Source of the DNA: Novosphingobium aquimarinum
GTDB taxonomy: Bacteria; Pseudomonadota; Alphaproteobacteria; Sphingomonadales; Sphingomonadaceae
Length of the DNA: 64,000 nucleotides
Direction: 5' to 3'
Assembly (NCBI RefSeq): GCF_009746585.1
Contig: NZ_WRPO01000006.1
Location: 62,001-126,000, forward strand
Under the pieces are notes generated by a model. The model did not search any database. It saw only the letters and a list, made by a program, of their open reading frames with translations, and had not been told where the DNA came from. Every line of letters begins with the position of its first letter. Position 1 is the stretch's first letter. Positions 15,821 to 23,921 of this stretch are shown here, piece by piece. Both the position numbers and the translations under genes were made by a program.

Positions 15821-16279
15821 TCAGCGCCGGATCGGATAGCCCGCGAAACGCTTGATCCGCCGCAGCGAAAAGCTCGACCGCATCGAGGACACGCCCGGCA
15901 GGCGCGCCAGGCAATCGCGATGGACCGCATCGTAGTGGTCGAGATCGCGCGCCGCGACGCGCAGGATGTAATCCGCCGCCCCCGACATCAGGTGGCATTC
16001 GAGGATGTCCTCGTAATCGCCCACGGCGCGTTCGAACCGGTCCATCGCCTCGCGGCTCTGGCTGGTGAGCGTGATCTCGACGAAGACTTCGACCGCCAGA
16101 CCCAGCGCGCGCGGCTCCAGCCTTGCGGCATAGCCCGAGATCAGACCTTGCTCTTCGAGGGCGCGGACCCGGCGATGACAGGCCGAAGCGGACATGCCCG
16201 CGAGTTCGGCGAGCTGGGCGATCGAACGCGACGAATCGTTCTGCAAGGCTTCCAATAGGACGATATCGGCACGCTGCAT
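15821..16279 (-). CDS. Lrp/AsnC-family transcriptional regulator
   Basis: A 152-residue protein with an N-terminal winged HTH (DIVLLEALQNDSSRSIAQLA, ELAGMSASACHRRVRALEEQ, GLISGYAARLEP) and a C-terminal RAM/AsnC ligand domain (VEVFVEITL, ILECHLMSGAADYILRVAAR, LPGVSSMRSSFSLRRIK). It diverges from alanine dehydrogenase, 138 bp apart. This layout is typical of Lrp-type regulators (BkdR/AldR) that sense alanine and control ald. The start is the ATG at 16279. Confidence 0.93.
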   Translation of the reverse strand: MQRADIVLLEALQNDSSRSIAQLAELAGMSASACHRRVRALEEQGLISGYAARLEPRALGLAVEVFVEITLTSQSREAMDRFERAVGDYEDILECHLMSGAADYILRVAARDLDHYDAVHRDCLARLPGVSSMRSSFSLRRIKRFAGYPIRR

Positions 16280-16417
16280 GGGAATTTCTTCCGGTTTGAT
16301 TGGGTAAACTCGAAAAATTCTGCCGCAAAGCTTTGCCAAGCGCCACCACTTTGGCGAAACATTGCGCCGCAACGGGCGTATTGTATCGGGCATTGGCCCT
16401 CGAACCCGGAGATCATC
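16280..16417. promoter_or_regulatory. Shared control region of lrp-like gene and ald
   Basis: A 138-bp divergent intergenic region holding an imperfect dyad, TTTGCCAA (16332-16339) facing TTGGCGAA (16351-16358), next to an A-rich run (CGAAAAATT). This is a sensible binding place for the adjacent Lrp-family regulator; the assignment is inferred from position and symmetry only. Confidence 0.4.
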
Positions 16418-17533
16418 ATGCGTGTCGGTACCGTTCGCGAGATCAAGAACCACGAATACCGGGTGGGTCTGACCCCCGAGAGCGCTTGCGAACTGGTCGC
16501 GCATGGCCACGAAGTCTGGGTCGAGACCGGCGCCGGGCTCGGCATCGGCGCCAGCGATGCCGAATACGAAGCGCAAGGCGCGAAGATCGTTCCCGACGCT
16601 TCGACCATCTTCGCCGAGTGCGAGATGGTGGTGAAGGTCAAGGAACCGCAGGCGGTCGAACGCGCGATGCTGCGTGAAGGCCAAGTGCTCTACACCTACC
16701 TCCACCTCGCGCCCGATCCCGAGCAGACCGCCGACCTGGTGAAGTCCGGCGTCACCGCGATCGCCTACGAAACGGTGACCGGCCCCGGCGGATCGCTGCC
16801 GCTGCTGAAGCCGATGAGCCAGGTCGCGGGCCGCATGTCGATCCAGGCAGGCGCGACCGCGCTGGAGAAGGCGCACGGCGGGCGCGGCGTGCTGCTCGGC
16901 GGCGTCCCCGGCGTGATGCCGGCCAAGGTCGCGGTGATCGGCGGCGGCGTGGTCGGCTTCAACGCAGCGCAGATGGCAGTGGGCCTCGGTGCCGATGTGA
17001 CCATCCTCGACCGCAATCCCGAAGTGCTCGAAAAGCTCGGCATCCACTTCGAAAGCCGCGCCAAGACGCGCTTTTCGAGCAAGGCCAACCTCGCCGAGAG
17101 CGTCGCCGAGGCCGACCTCGTGATCGGCGCAGTCCTGATCCCAGGCGCCGCCGCGCCCAAGCTGGTGACGCGCGCGATGCTCAAGACGATGAAGGCCGGC
17201 GCAGTGCTGGTCGATGTCGCGATCGACCAAGGCGGCTGCTTCGAGACCAGCCACGCCACGACTCACGCCGAACCGACGTTCGTGGTCGACGACGTCGTGC
17301 ATTATTGCGTCGCCAACATGCCCGGCGCGGTTTCGCGCACCAGCACTTATGCGCTCAACAACGTGACGCTGCCCCACGCACTGGCCATCGCCGACAAGGG
17401 CTGGAAGGCCGCGCTGCGCGACGACGCACACCTCGCCGAGGGCCTGAACGTGCATGCGGGCAAGGTCTCGTACGAAGCCGTGGCACGCGAACTGGGGTAC
17501 GAACACACGCCGCTCGCGACGCTGCTGGCCTAA
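16418..17533 (+). CDS. ald: Alanine dehydrogenase
   Basis: A 371-residue enzyme interconverting L-alanine with pyruvate and ammonia using NAD. Seen are [29 protein letters not shown] and YTYLHLAPD (substrate Lys and His), [15 protein letters not shown], the Rossmann loop [20 protein letters not shown] ending in LDRN, and [20 protein letters not shown]. Length is exactly that of bacterial Ald. It is convergent with the thioesterase, the two stops overlapping by 4 bp, and is probably regulated by the divergent Lrp-like gene. Confidence 0.96.
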   Translation: MRVGTVREIKNHEYRVGLTPESACELVAHGHEVWVETGAGLGIGASDAEYEAQGAKIVPDASTIFAECEMVVKVKEPQAVERAMLREGQVLYTYLHLAPDPEQTADLVKSGVTAIAYETVTGPGGSLPLLKPMSQVAGRMSIQAGATALEKAHGGRGVLLGGVPGVMPAKVAVIGGGVVGFNAAQMAVGLGADVTILDRNPEVLEKLGIHFESRAKTRFSSKANLAESVAEADLVIGAVLIPGAAAPKLVTRAMLKTMKAGAVLVDVAIDQGGCFETSHATTHAEPTFVVDDVVHYCVANMPGAVSRTSTYALNNVTLPHALAIADKGWKAALRDDAHLAEGLNVHAGKVSYEAVARELGYEHTPLATLLA

Positions 17534-17943
17534 CTTTCGCCCTCCGCCGGCGAAGTCAGGAACGGCGCGGCGACGTCTGGAGCAATTCGCGAGAGCCGCC
17601 CCGTCGCCTGCTCGATCATCGCCCAGGTCGAGCGGGCACTGACCAGCACTTTGCCCTCGTCATCGCGAAAATCGATGCGGCGATGGAAGCGCACGCCGCG
17701 CGGACCTTCGGGCACCCAGGTCTCGCCGGTCACGCGCTCGCCTTCGCGGATGTTGCCGCGATAATCGATCTCGTGTCGCGTCAGCAGCCAGACGTAGCGC
17801 GCCTGATGCTCGGGAGATGCCACCGCTTCCCAGTGCGCGACGGCGAGCACCTCCATCCACTGCACCCAGACGGCGTTGTTGACGTGGCCCATCCGGTCGA
17901 TGTGCTCGGGACCAGCAACGAAGCTCAGTGCGAAGCGGCTCAG
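17530..17943 (-). CDS. 4-hydroxybenzoyl-CoA-thioesterase-fold (hotdog) acyl-CoA thioesterase
   Basis: About 137 residues of a hotdog-fold thioesterase; the active-site stretch HIDRMGHVNNAVWVQWMEV is intact, followed by YRGNIREGERVTGETWV. No ATG, GTG or TTG exists between the end of the oligopeptidase gene and the conserved HIDRMGHVNN. The only ATG (in RMGHVNN) would delete the conserved Asp. A CTG at 17943, overlapping the upstream TGA by 2 nt and preceded by GGGAG at about 8 nt, is the best candidate start and implies translational coupling. Substrate unknown. Confidence 0.8.
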   Translation of the reverse strand: MSRFALSFVAGPEHIDRMGHVNNAVWVQWMEVLAVAHWEAVASPEHQARYVWLLTRHEIDYRGNIREGERVTGETWVPEGPRGVRFHRRIDFRDDEGKVLVSARSTWAMIEQATGRLSRIAPDVAAPFLTSPAEGES

Positions 17944-20042
17944 AGCGGCACTCCCAGCTGCCAGAGGATGAAGGCGAACTCCTCGGCGGTTTCTTTCAGG
18001 CTTTCGAACCGGCCCGACTTGCCGCCATGGCCCGCGCCCATGTTGATCTTGAGGATCAGTTCGTTGTCGTCGGTCTTTACCTCGCGCAGTTTGGCGACCC
18101 ACTTGGCGGGCTCCCAGTAGGTGACGCGCGGATCGTTGAGACCGGCGGTCACCATCAGCGGCGGGTAGGCCTGCGGCTTGACGTTGTCGTAGGGGCTGTA
18201 GCTGCGGATCAGCGCGAAGGCGGCGGCATCCTCGATCGGGTTGCCCCATTCGGGCCATTCGCCGGGCGTCAGCGGTAGTGTCGCGTCGAGCATCGTTGCC
18301 AGCACATCGACGAAAGGCACTTGGGCCACGACCGCGCCGAACAGTTCGGGATCGGAATTGATGACGGCGCCCATCAGCTCGCCGCCCGCCGAGCCGCCCG
18401 AAATGCTGATCTTGCCCGCCTCGGTCGTGCCGCGCGCGATCAGAGCGCGGGCGACGTCGACGAAATCGTTGAAGGTGTTGGTCCGCTTGTCGAGCTTGCC
18501 CGCCTTGTACCAGGCCCGCCCGAGATCGTCGCCGCCACGAATATGAGCGATGGCATAAGCGAAACCGCGATCGACCAGGCTGAACCGCGTGGTCGAAAAG
18601 CCCGGATCGATCGAGATACCGTAGGCGCCGTAGCCGTAGAGATGCAGCGGACCACCCGCTGGCCGGTCCTTCCGCATCACCACGCTGACGGGAATCGCGG
18701 TGCCGTCGCGCGCGGAAATCTCCAACCGCTCGGTGGTGTACAGCGAGGCATCGTAGCCCGAGGGGATTTCCTGCACCTTGAGCGTCTCGAGCGAGCGCGC
18801 CGCGACATCGTAATCGTAGACCGTCGAGGGGCTGACCATCGACTGGTACGATACGCGCAGCACATCCATCGCCCATTCCGGATTGTCGCCAAGGCCGGCG
18901 GTGTAGCTGGCTTCCGGAAATTCGATGGGTTCGATCCGATCGGGATCGTCGTAATAGCGCACTTCGATGCGATCGAGGCCCCGCAGTCGCCCTTCGACCA
19001 CGTAGAAGTCACGGAACAGATCGAAGCCCGTCAGATAGAACTCGTCCGAGCCCTCGATCAACGTCGTCCATTCGCCCGGTCGCTCAAGCGGGGCGGTGGC
19101 AATGCGGAAATTCTCATGGGTGTCGTTGGTGTGGATGTAGACCAAGGGATCGCGGCCTTCGCCATCCCACACGTCGACATCGTACTCGACGCCCTTCTCG
19201 CGCGCGCGGACCAGCACGGGCTGCGCCAAGGGATCGGCGGCGGGGACCAGACGGACTTCGCTCGTCTCGTGATCGCTGGTCCCGATCACCAGCCAGGTCT
19301 CGTTCGAGGTCAGGCCCGAACCGACGCGGAAGCCTTCGTCATCCTCGTGGTAGAGCTCGACGTCGTCCGAAAGCGGCTTGCCCAGCCAGTGCAGCCGGGC
19401 GTTGTCGGTGCGCCACTGCTCGTTGGCGAGCGAGTAGACGAGGCCGGTGTCGTCGGCGACCCAGACCAGCGCCGACAGCGTCCCGGGAATTTCGTCGGGC
19501 AATAGCTCGCCCGTCTCCAGATCCTTGATCCTAGCGGTGTAGCGCTCCGAGCCGTTGTCATCGAAAGCATAGGCGAGCAGCTTGCCCGACTTGCTGACCG
19601 AGATCGCGCCGAGGCTGAAGTACTCCTTGCCGTCCGCCAGCGCGACTTCGTCGAGCATCAGTTCGTCGGCGCTGCCGTCGTCGGGCGCGCCGACCGGGCG
19701 TCGCCACCATTTCTTGTACTCGGCGCCTTCTTCGTATTCGATCCAGTAGAGCCAATCGCCGTCCTTTTGCGGCACCGACTTGTCGGCCTCCTTGATGCGT
19801 GCGCGCATTTCCTTGAACAGCGCCTCGATCGTGTCCTGCTGCGGCGCCATGCGCGCTTCGAACCAGGTGTTCTCCGCCTCGAGGTGCTTGAGCACTTCGG
19901 CGTCGGTGACTTCGGGATAGCCGGGATCGCGCAGCCAGGCGTAATCGTCGGCGAGAGTCTGGCCGTGGTGGGTCGCGGTGAAGGGCTTGCGCGCCGCACG
20001 GGGCGGAGCAGCGAGGGCGGGTGTCTGGGTGGAACTTGCCAT
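17940..20042 (-). CDS. ptrB: S9 family peptidase, oligopeptidase B type
   Basis: A 700-residue serine peptidase cutting short peptides, usually after Lys/Arg. The N-terminal part (~1-75) opens with TATHHGQTLADDYAWLRDP, as in oligopeptidase B; a beta-propeller (~75-410) and an alpha/beta-hydrolase domain follow. The triad is visible: Ser in SISGGSAGGELMGAVIN, Asp near AGLNDPRVTYWEPAKW, and His in GAGHGGKSGR. The LYGYGAYGISIDPGF block is also typical. ATG 20042 is preferred over 20051. No signal peptide is evident, so it is probably cytoplasmic. It overlaps the thioesterase gene. Confidence 0.93.
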   Translation of the reverse strand: MASSTQTPALAAPPRAARKPFTATHHGQTLADDYAWLRDPGYPEVTDAEVLKHLEAENTWFEARMAPQQDTIEALFKEMRARIKEADKSVPQKDGDWLYWIEYEEGAEYKKWWRRPVGAPDDGSADELMLDEVALADGKEYFSLGAISVSKSGKLLAYAFDDNGSERYTARIKDLETGELLPDEIPGTLSALVWVADDTGLVYSLANEQWRTDNARLHWLGKPLSDDVELYHEDDEGFRVGSGLTSNETWLVIGTSDHETSEVRLVPAADPLAQPVLVRAREKGVEYDVDVWDGEGRDPLVYIHTNDTHENFRIATAPLERPGEWTTLIEGSDEFYLTGFDLFRDFYVVEGRLRGLDRIEVRYYDDPDRIEPIEFPEASYTAGLGDNPEWAMDVLRVSYQSMVSPSTVYDYDVAARSLETLKVQEIPSGYDASLYTTERLEISARDGTAIPVSVVMRKDRPAGGPLHLYGYGAYGISIDPGFSTTRFSLVDRGFAYAIAHIRGGDDLGRAWYKAGKLDKRTNTFNDFVDVARALIARGTTEAGKISISGGSAGGELMGAVINSDPELFGAVVAQVPFVDVLATMLDATLPLTPGEWPEWGNPIEDAAAFALIRSYSPYDNVKPQAYPPLMVTAGLNDPRVTYWEPAKWVAKLREVKTDDNELILKINMGAGHGGKSGRFESLKETAEEFAFILWQLGVPL

Positions 20043-20120
20043 GCGCAGCATCTATGTTGGCGCAACGAAGCCCGCAAGCCGTCCGACAGGACGAGCTGCC
20101 GCTCCCAAAGGACCGATGCC

Positions 20121-21941
20121 ATGCTGATGAACACTCACGAAGCCCGCCTCGATGCGCTGCGCAAGGAATTGACGCGCCGGAACCTCGACGGGTTCGTCAT
20201 TCCGATCTCCGACGAGCACATGAGCGAATACGTCGGTGCTTATGCGCAGCGCCTCGCCTGGCTGACCGGCTTCGGCGGATCGGCGGGAAGCGCGGTGGTG
20301 CTCACCGATGCGACGCTCGAACCCTCAGCGGCGATGTTCGTCGACGGGCGCTACACACTCCAGGTGCGCGAGCAGGTCGATGGGCGGCTCTATGCCTACG
20401 AGAGCGTGCCCCACACCACGATCCCCGCCTGGCTCGGCGGCCATGCCCCGAAAGGCGCGCGGATCGGCTACGACGCCTGGCTGCATGGCAAGGGCTGGGT
20501 CGAAGCGGCGGCCAAGGCGATGAAGGAACGTGGTGGCGAACTGGTCGCGGTGGAGAGCAACCCGATCGATGCGATCTGGGAAGACCGTCCCGCCGCGTCC
20601 GCAGCGCCCGCGATCGTCCATGCCGACGAATTCGCCGGCCAGTCGAGCCAGGCCAAGCGCGAGGCCGTGTCCGAATGGCTGGGCGAGCGCGGGCTCGATG
20701 CCGCCGCGATCACCGCGCTCGATTCGATCGCCTGGCTGCTCAACATTCGCGGTGCCGACGTCGATCACACGCCGGTGGCGCTGTCCTACGTGCTCGCCCA
20801 TGCCGACGGCACGGCGGACCTGTTCATCGCCGAGGAAAAGGTCACGCCAGACCTGCGTCAGCATCTCGGCAACGCGGTCCGCATCCAGCCACGTGGGGCC
20901 TTCCAGCCTGCGTTGGAAGCGATGCGGGGCAAGCGCGTCGCGGTCGATCCCGAACGCGCGGTGAGCGCGATCTTCGCAGCGCTCAATGGCGCCGGCGTGA
21001 CCATCGTCGAGGCGCGCGATCCGACGGTGCTCGCCAAGGCGATAAAGAACCCGGTCGAACAGCAGGGGCACCGCGATGCGCAGGCCCGCGACGGCGCGGC
21101 GGTCGCGCGGTTCCTGCGTTGGGTGACGACCGAAGCGCCCAAGGGCGGAATTGACGAGCTCGGCGCCGCCGATCGCTTGCAACAGATGCGCCAGGAGGGC
21201 GGAGACTTGCGCGATCTGTCGTTCGACACGATTTCCGCGACGGGCCCTAATGGCGCCAGCCCGCACTACAAGGTCACCGAGGAAACCAATCGCGCGATCG
21301 AGCCGAACAGCGTCTACCTGGTCGATTCGGGCGGCCAATACCCGGCGGGCACCACCGACATCACCCGCACCGTCTGGATCGGCCCCGGCGAACCGCCCGC
21401 CGAGGTGCGCGACCGCTTCACCCGCGTGCTCAAGGGCCACATCGCCATTGCCACAGCCGTGTTCCCGCGCGGCACCAACGGCAGCCAACTCGACACGCTG
21501 GCGCGGCAATTTCTATGGGCGGCGGGGCTCGATTACGCGCACGGAACCGGGCACGGCGTCGGCAGCTTCCTCTCAGTGCATGAGGGGCCGCAGCGCATCG
21601 CGAAGTCGCAGGGCGGGCAGCCCGGGACCGATCAGGAGCTGCTCCCCGGCATGATCCTCTCGGACGAGCCGGGCTATTACAAGACCGGCGAATACGGCAT
21701 TCGCATCGAGAACCTCGTGCTGGTCGAGGAACGCGATATCGCCGGCGCTGAGGGCGACTATTTCGGCTTCGAGACGCTGACTTTCGTGCCGATCGACCGC
21801 AGCCTCGTCGACGTTTCGCTGCTCTCGCCCGGCGAAATCGCCTGGTGGAACGAATACCACGCGCGCACGCTAGACGTGATCGGCCCGAACCTGTCGGGCG
21901 AAGAGCTCGCCTGGGTCGAGGAACAGTGCCGCCCGATCTGA
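20121..21941 (+). CDS. pepP: Xaa-Pro aminopeptidase (M24B, aminopeptidase P)
   Basis: A 606-residue metallopeptidase removing N-terminal residues that precede proline. It has two creatinase-like N-terminal domains (LDGFVIPISDEHMSEYVG, TGFGGSAGSAVVL, FVDGRYTLQ) and a pita-bread catalytic domain. All metal ligands are visible: the two Asp in DSGGQYPAGTTDITRT, His in YAHGTGHGVGSFLSVHEGP, Glu in ILSDEPGYY and Glu in YGIRIENLVLV. Size matches the long three-domain form. ATG 20121 follows AAAGGACC; ATG 20127 is an alternative. It diverges from ptrB. Confidence 0.95.
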   Translation: MLMNTHEARLDALRKELTRRNLDGFVIPISDEHMSEYVGAYAQRLAWLTGFGGSAGSAVVLTDATLEPSAAMFVDGRYTLQVREQVDGRLYAYESVPHTTIPAWLGGHAPKGARIGYDAWLHGKGWVEAAAKAMKERGGELVAVESNPIDAIWEDRPAASAAPAIVHADEFAGQSSQAKREAVSEWLGERGLDAAAITALDSIAWLLNIRGADVDHTPVALSYVLAHADGTADLFIAEEKVTPDLRQHLGNAVRIQPRGAFQPALEAMRGKRVAVDPERAVSAIFAALNGAGVTIVEARDPTVLAKAIKNPVEQQGHRDAQARDGAAVARFLRWVTTEAPKGGIDELGAADRLQQMRQEGGDLRDLSFDTISATGPNGASPHYKVTEETNRAIEPNSVYLVDSGGQYPAGTTDITRTVWIGPGEPPAEVRDRFTRVLKGHIAIATAVFPRGTNGSQLDTLARQFLWAAGLDYAHGTGHGVGSFLSVHEGPQRIAKSQGGQPGTDQELLPGMILSDEPGYYKTGEYGIRIENLVLVEERDIAGAEGDYFGFETLTFVPIDRSLVDVSLLSPGEIAWWNEYHARTLDVIGPNLSGEELAWVEEQCRPI

Positions 21942-21984
21942 TCGCTCGGACGCGCGCGGCTCGTCACAAGGAGGACATACCAGC

Positions 21985-22386
21985 ATGACTCGCAGCGCGC
22001 GCGACATCCGGCAGTTCCCCGTCCATCTCGGGCTTGGCGCCACAACCGTGGCCCAGCCCGAGTTCACCGGCGGCGCATGGTACGAGGCGTATGCCGAGCG
22101 TCATGGCGCCGATGGGGCCGAAGGGCGGCTGGTGGCGATGCACACGTTCACGTCGGATTGGACGACCTGGGAAATCCACCCCGAAGGCGAAGAGCTGGTG
22201 CTGTGCATCGCGGGCCAAATCACCATCCTTCAGGAGCTGGCGGAAGGGCAGGTCCACTCCGAGACGATCGGCGCGGGCGAATATCTCGTGAATCCGGCCG
22301 GCGTCTGGCATACCGCCGACGTCGCCGAGCGCGCGACCGTGCTGTTCGTCACACCGGGGCTCGGCACCGAGAACCGCGAGCGCTGA
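21985..22386 (+). CDS. Cupin-domain protein
   Basis: A 133-residue single cupin fold. Motif 1 appears as WEIHPEGEELVLCIAGQITI and motif 2 as GEYLVNPAGVWHTADV, giving a possible metal site with His and Glu ligands. No substrate can be assigned. A CACAAGGAGG ribosome site precedes the ATG. It follows pepP by 43 bp and may be co-transcribed with it. Confidence 0.8.
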   Translation: MTRSARDIRQFPVHLGLGATTVAQPEFTGGAWYEAYAERHGADGAEGRLVAMHTFTSDWTTWEIHPEGEELVLCIAGQITILQELAEGQVHSETIGAGEYLVNPAGVWHTADVAERATVLFVTPGLGTENRER

Positions 22387-22433
22387 GCGCGGGCCCGCAG
22401 GTGTCGCGCCCATGAACGGCATCTTCAAGCTGG

Positions 22434-22481
22434 GACAATTCGCGACAATTTCGCCGCGAACCGGCATAAGTGCGCGACAAT
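22434..22481 (+). promoter_or_regulatory. GACAATT direct repeats before the EF-hand two-component operon
   Basis: GACAATT occurs at 22434-22440 and 22444-22450, a 10-bp period, and GACAAT again at 22476-22481. OmpR/PhoB-type regulators bind tandem half-sites one helical turn apart, so this could be the target of the response regulator encoded downstream. The rest of the 22387-22587 gap shows nothing else recognised. Confidence 0.45.
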
Positions 22482-22587
22482 CGACACCTAAAACGGGTTC
22501 CAGAAACTCGCGGGTCACTTTCCCCTCCCCCACCCCGCGACTTTCCCCTCACATTTCCCGTCAGGGGCCAGATTGGAGAGAAACGAC

Positions 22588-23166
22588 ATGAAGAAATGGA
22601 CAATCGGTATTGCCGCCGTCGCCCTTGCCGCGACCGGCACCGCTTTCGCCGCGCAGGAAACCATGCGCAAAGGACCCGACGCCAACGGCGACGGCGTGAT
22701 CACCAGTGCTGAATCGCAAGCCAAGGCCGACGCCATGTTCGCGCGGATGGACGCCAACAACGATGGCAAGATCGATCAAGCGGACCGCGAAGCCCGTCAG
22801 GCGGATCGCAAGGCAAAGATGTTCGCCGCGATGGACGCGGACGGCAACGGCGCGATCTCGCGCGACGAATTCATGTCGCACGAACGCCCGCATCGCCGCA
22901 TGGGCAAGAATGACGGTGACAATCGCGATGCTCGCTGGGGCGGCAAGCGCGGCCACCGCGGCGGCATGATGGCGATGGCGAAGATGGCCGACACCAACAA
23001 CGACGGCGCCATTTCCAAGGCGGAGTTCGAGGCGGCGCATGCCAAGCACTTCGCGATGATGGACGGCAACGGCGACGGTCGCGTCACCAAGGAAGAGCGC
23101 CAGGCAGCCCGTGAGCAGATGAAGGCGCAGTGGAAGCAGAACCGCGCCGATCGCTCGGGCAGCTGA
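22588..23166 (+). CDS. Exported EF-hand calcium-binding protein
   Basis: A 192-residue protein with a signal peptide (MKKWTIGIAAVALAATGTAF, then AAQE) and five EF-hand loops beginning near residues 31 (DANGDGVITSAE), 55 (DANNDGKIDQAD), 83 (DADGNGAISRDE), 135 (DTNNDGAISKAE) and 159 (DGNGDGRVTKEE). A basic, Gly/Arg/His-rich linker separates loops 3 and 4. ATG 22588 follows a GGAGAG ribosome site. It lies 23 bp before a response regulator and sensor kinase, so it is either their calcium-dependent partner or their target. The periplasmic location is inferred. Confidence 0.9.
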   Translation: MKKWTIGIAAVALAATGTAFAAQETMRKGPDANGDGVITSAESQAKADAMFARMDANNDGKIDQADREARQADRKAKMFAAMDADGNGAISRDEFMSHERPHRRMGKNDGDNRDARWGGKRGHRGGMMAMAKMADTNNDGAISKAEFEAAHAKHFAMMDGNGDGRVTKEERQAAREQMKAQWKQNRADRSGS

Positions 23167-23189
23167 GTGACGCTAACGGCGATCCTGCC

Positions 23190-23921
23190 ATGAACGATAC
23201 GGCATTGCCCGCGATCCTGCTGGTCGATGACGAAGCCTCGCTTCGCGAACCCCTGGCCGAGTACCTCTCGCGTCAGGGGTTCGACGTGACTCAGGCCGCC
23301 AGCGCCGCGGACGCACGCAGCCGGTTGCGCGACGCCCGCCCCGATCTCGTCCTGCTCGACATCATGATGCCGGGCGAAGACGGGATGTCGCTCTGCCGCC
23401 ATCTGGTCGAAAGCCGCGAGATCCCGGTCATCTTCCTGACCGCGCGAGGCGAAGCGACCGACCGGATCATCGGCCTCGAAATCGGCGCGGACGACTACGT
23501 GGTCAAACCCTTCGAGCCCCGCGAACTCGTCGCGCGCGTGCGCAGCGTCCTGCGCCGCGCCGGACGGGCCGGCCCGGCCGCGACGGAAAACGAGATCTTC
23601 GCCTTCGAAGGCTGGCAACTCGATCCGCTCAAGCGCCGGCTAACCGACCCGGAGGGCGCCGTGGTCGCGATTTCCTCGGCCGAATTTCGCTTGCTCATGG
23701 CGTTCGTCGAACACCCTCGCCAAGTGCTCGACCGCGATCGCCTGCTCGACATGGTGCAAGGCCGCGAGGCGCACTTGTTCGATCGCGCGGTCGATAACCA
23801 GGTCAGCCGCCTGCGCCGCAAGATCGAGGCGGACAGCCGCAACCCGCAGCTGATCCAGACCGTATGGGGCGGAGGCTACATGCTGGCCGCCGACGTGCGC
23901 CGGGTGCTCGCTGACGCGTGA
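23190..23921 (+). CDS. OmpR/PhoB-family response regulator
   Basis: A 243-residue two-domain regulator. The receiver has the acidic pair in ILLVDDEASL, the phosphoacceptor Asp57 in LVLLDIMMPGEDG, Thr in IFLTARGE and Lys in YVVKPFEPREL. The C-terminal winged helix is OmpR-like (ISSAEFRLLMAFVEHPRQVL, then DNQVSRLRRKIE and TVWGGGYML). It shares a TGATG stop/start junction with the kinase that follows, so the two are translationally coupled. Confidence 0.96.
   Translation: MNDTALPAILLVDDEASLREPLAEYLSRQGFDVTQAASAADARSRLRDARPDLVLLDIMMPGEDGMSLCRHLVESREIPVIFLTARGEATDRIIGLEIGADDYVVKPFEPRELVARVRSVLRRAGRAGPAATENEIFAFEGWQLDPLKRRLTDPEGAVVAISSAEFRLLMAFVEHPRQVLDRDRLLDMVQGREAHLFDRAVDNQVSRLRRKIEADSRNPQLIQTVWGGGYMLAADVRRVLADA

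Noticed and set aside
15821..17506. Long upstream extension of the Lrp-like protein across ald
   Set aside because: The extension is antisense to ald; the conserved Lrp N-terminus starts at the ATG at 16279.
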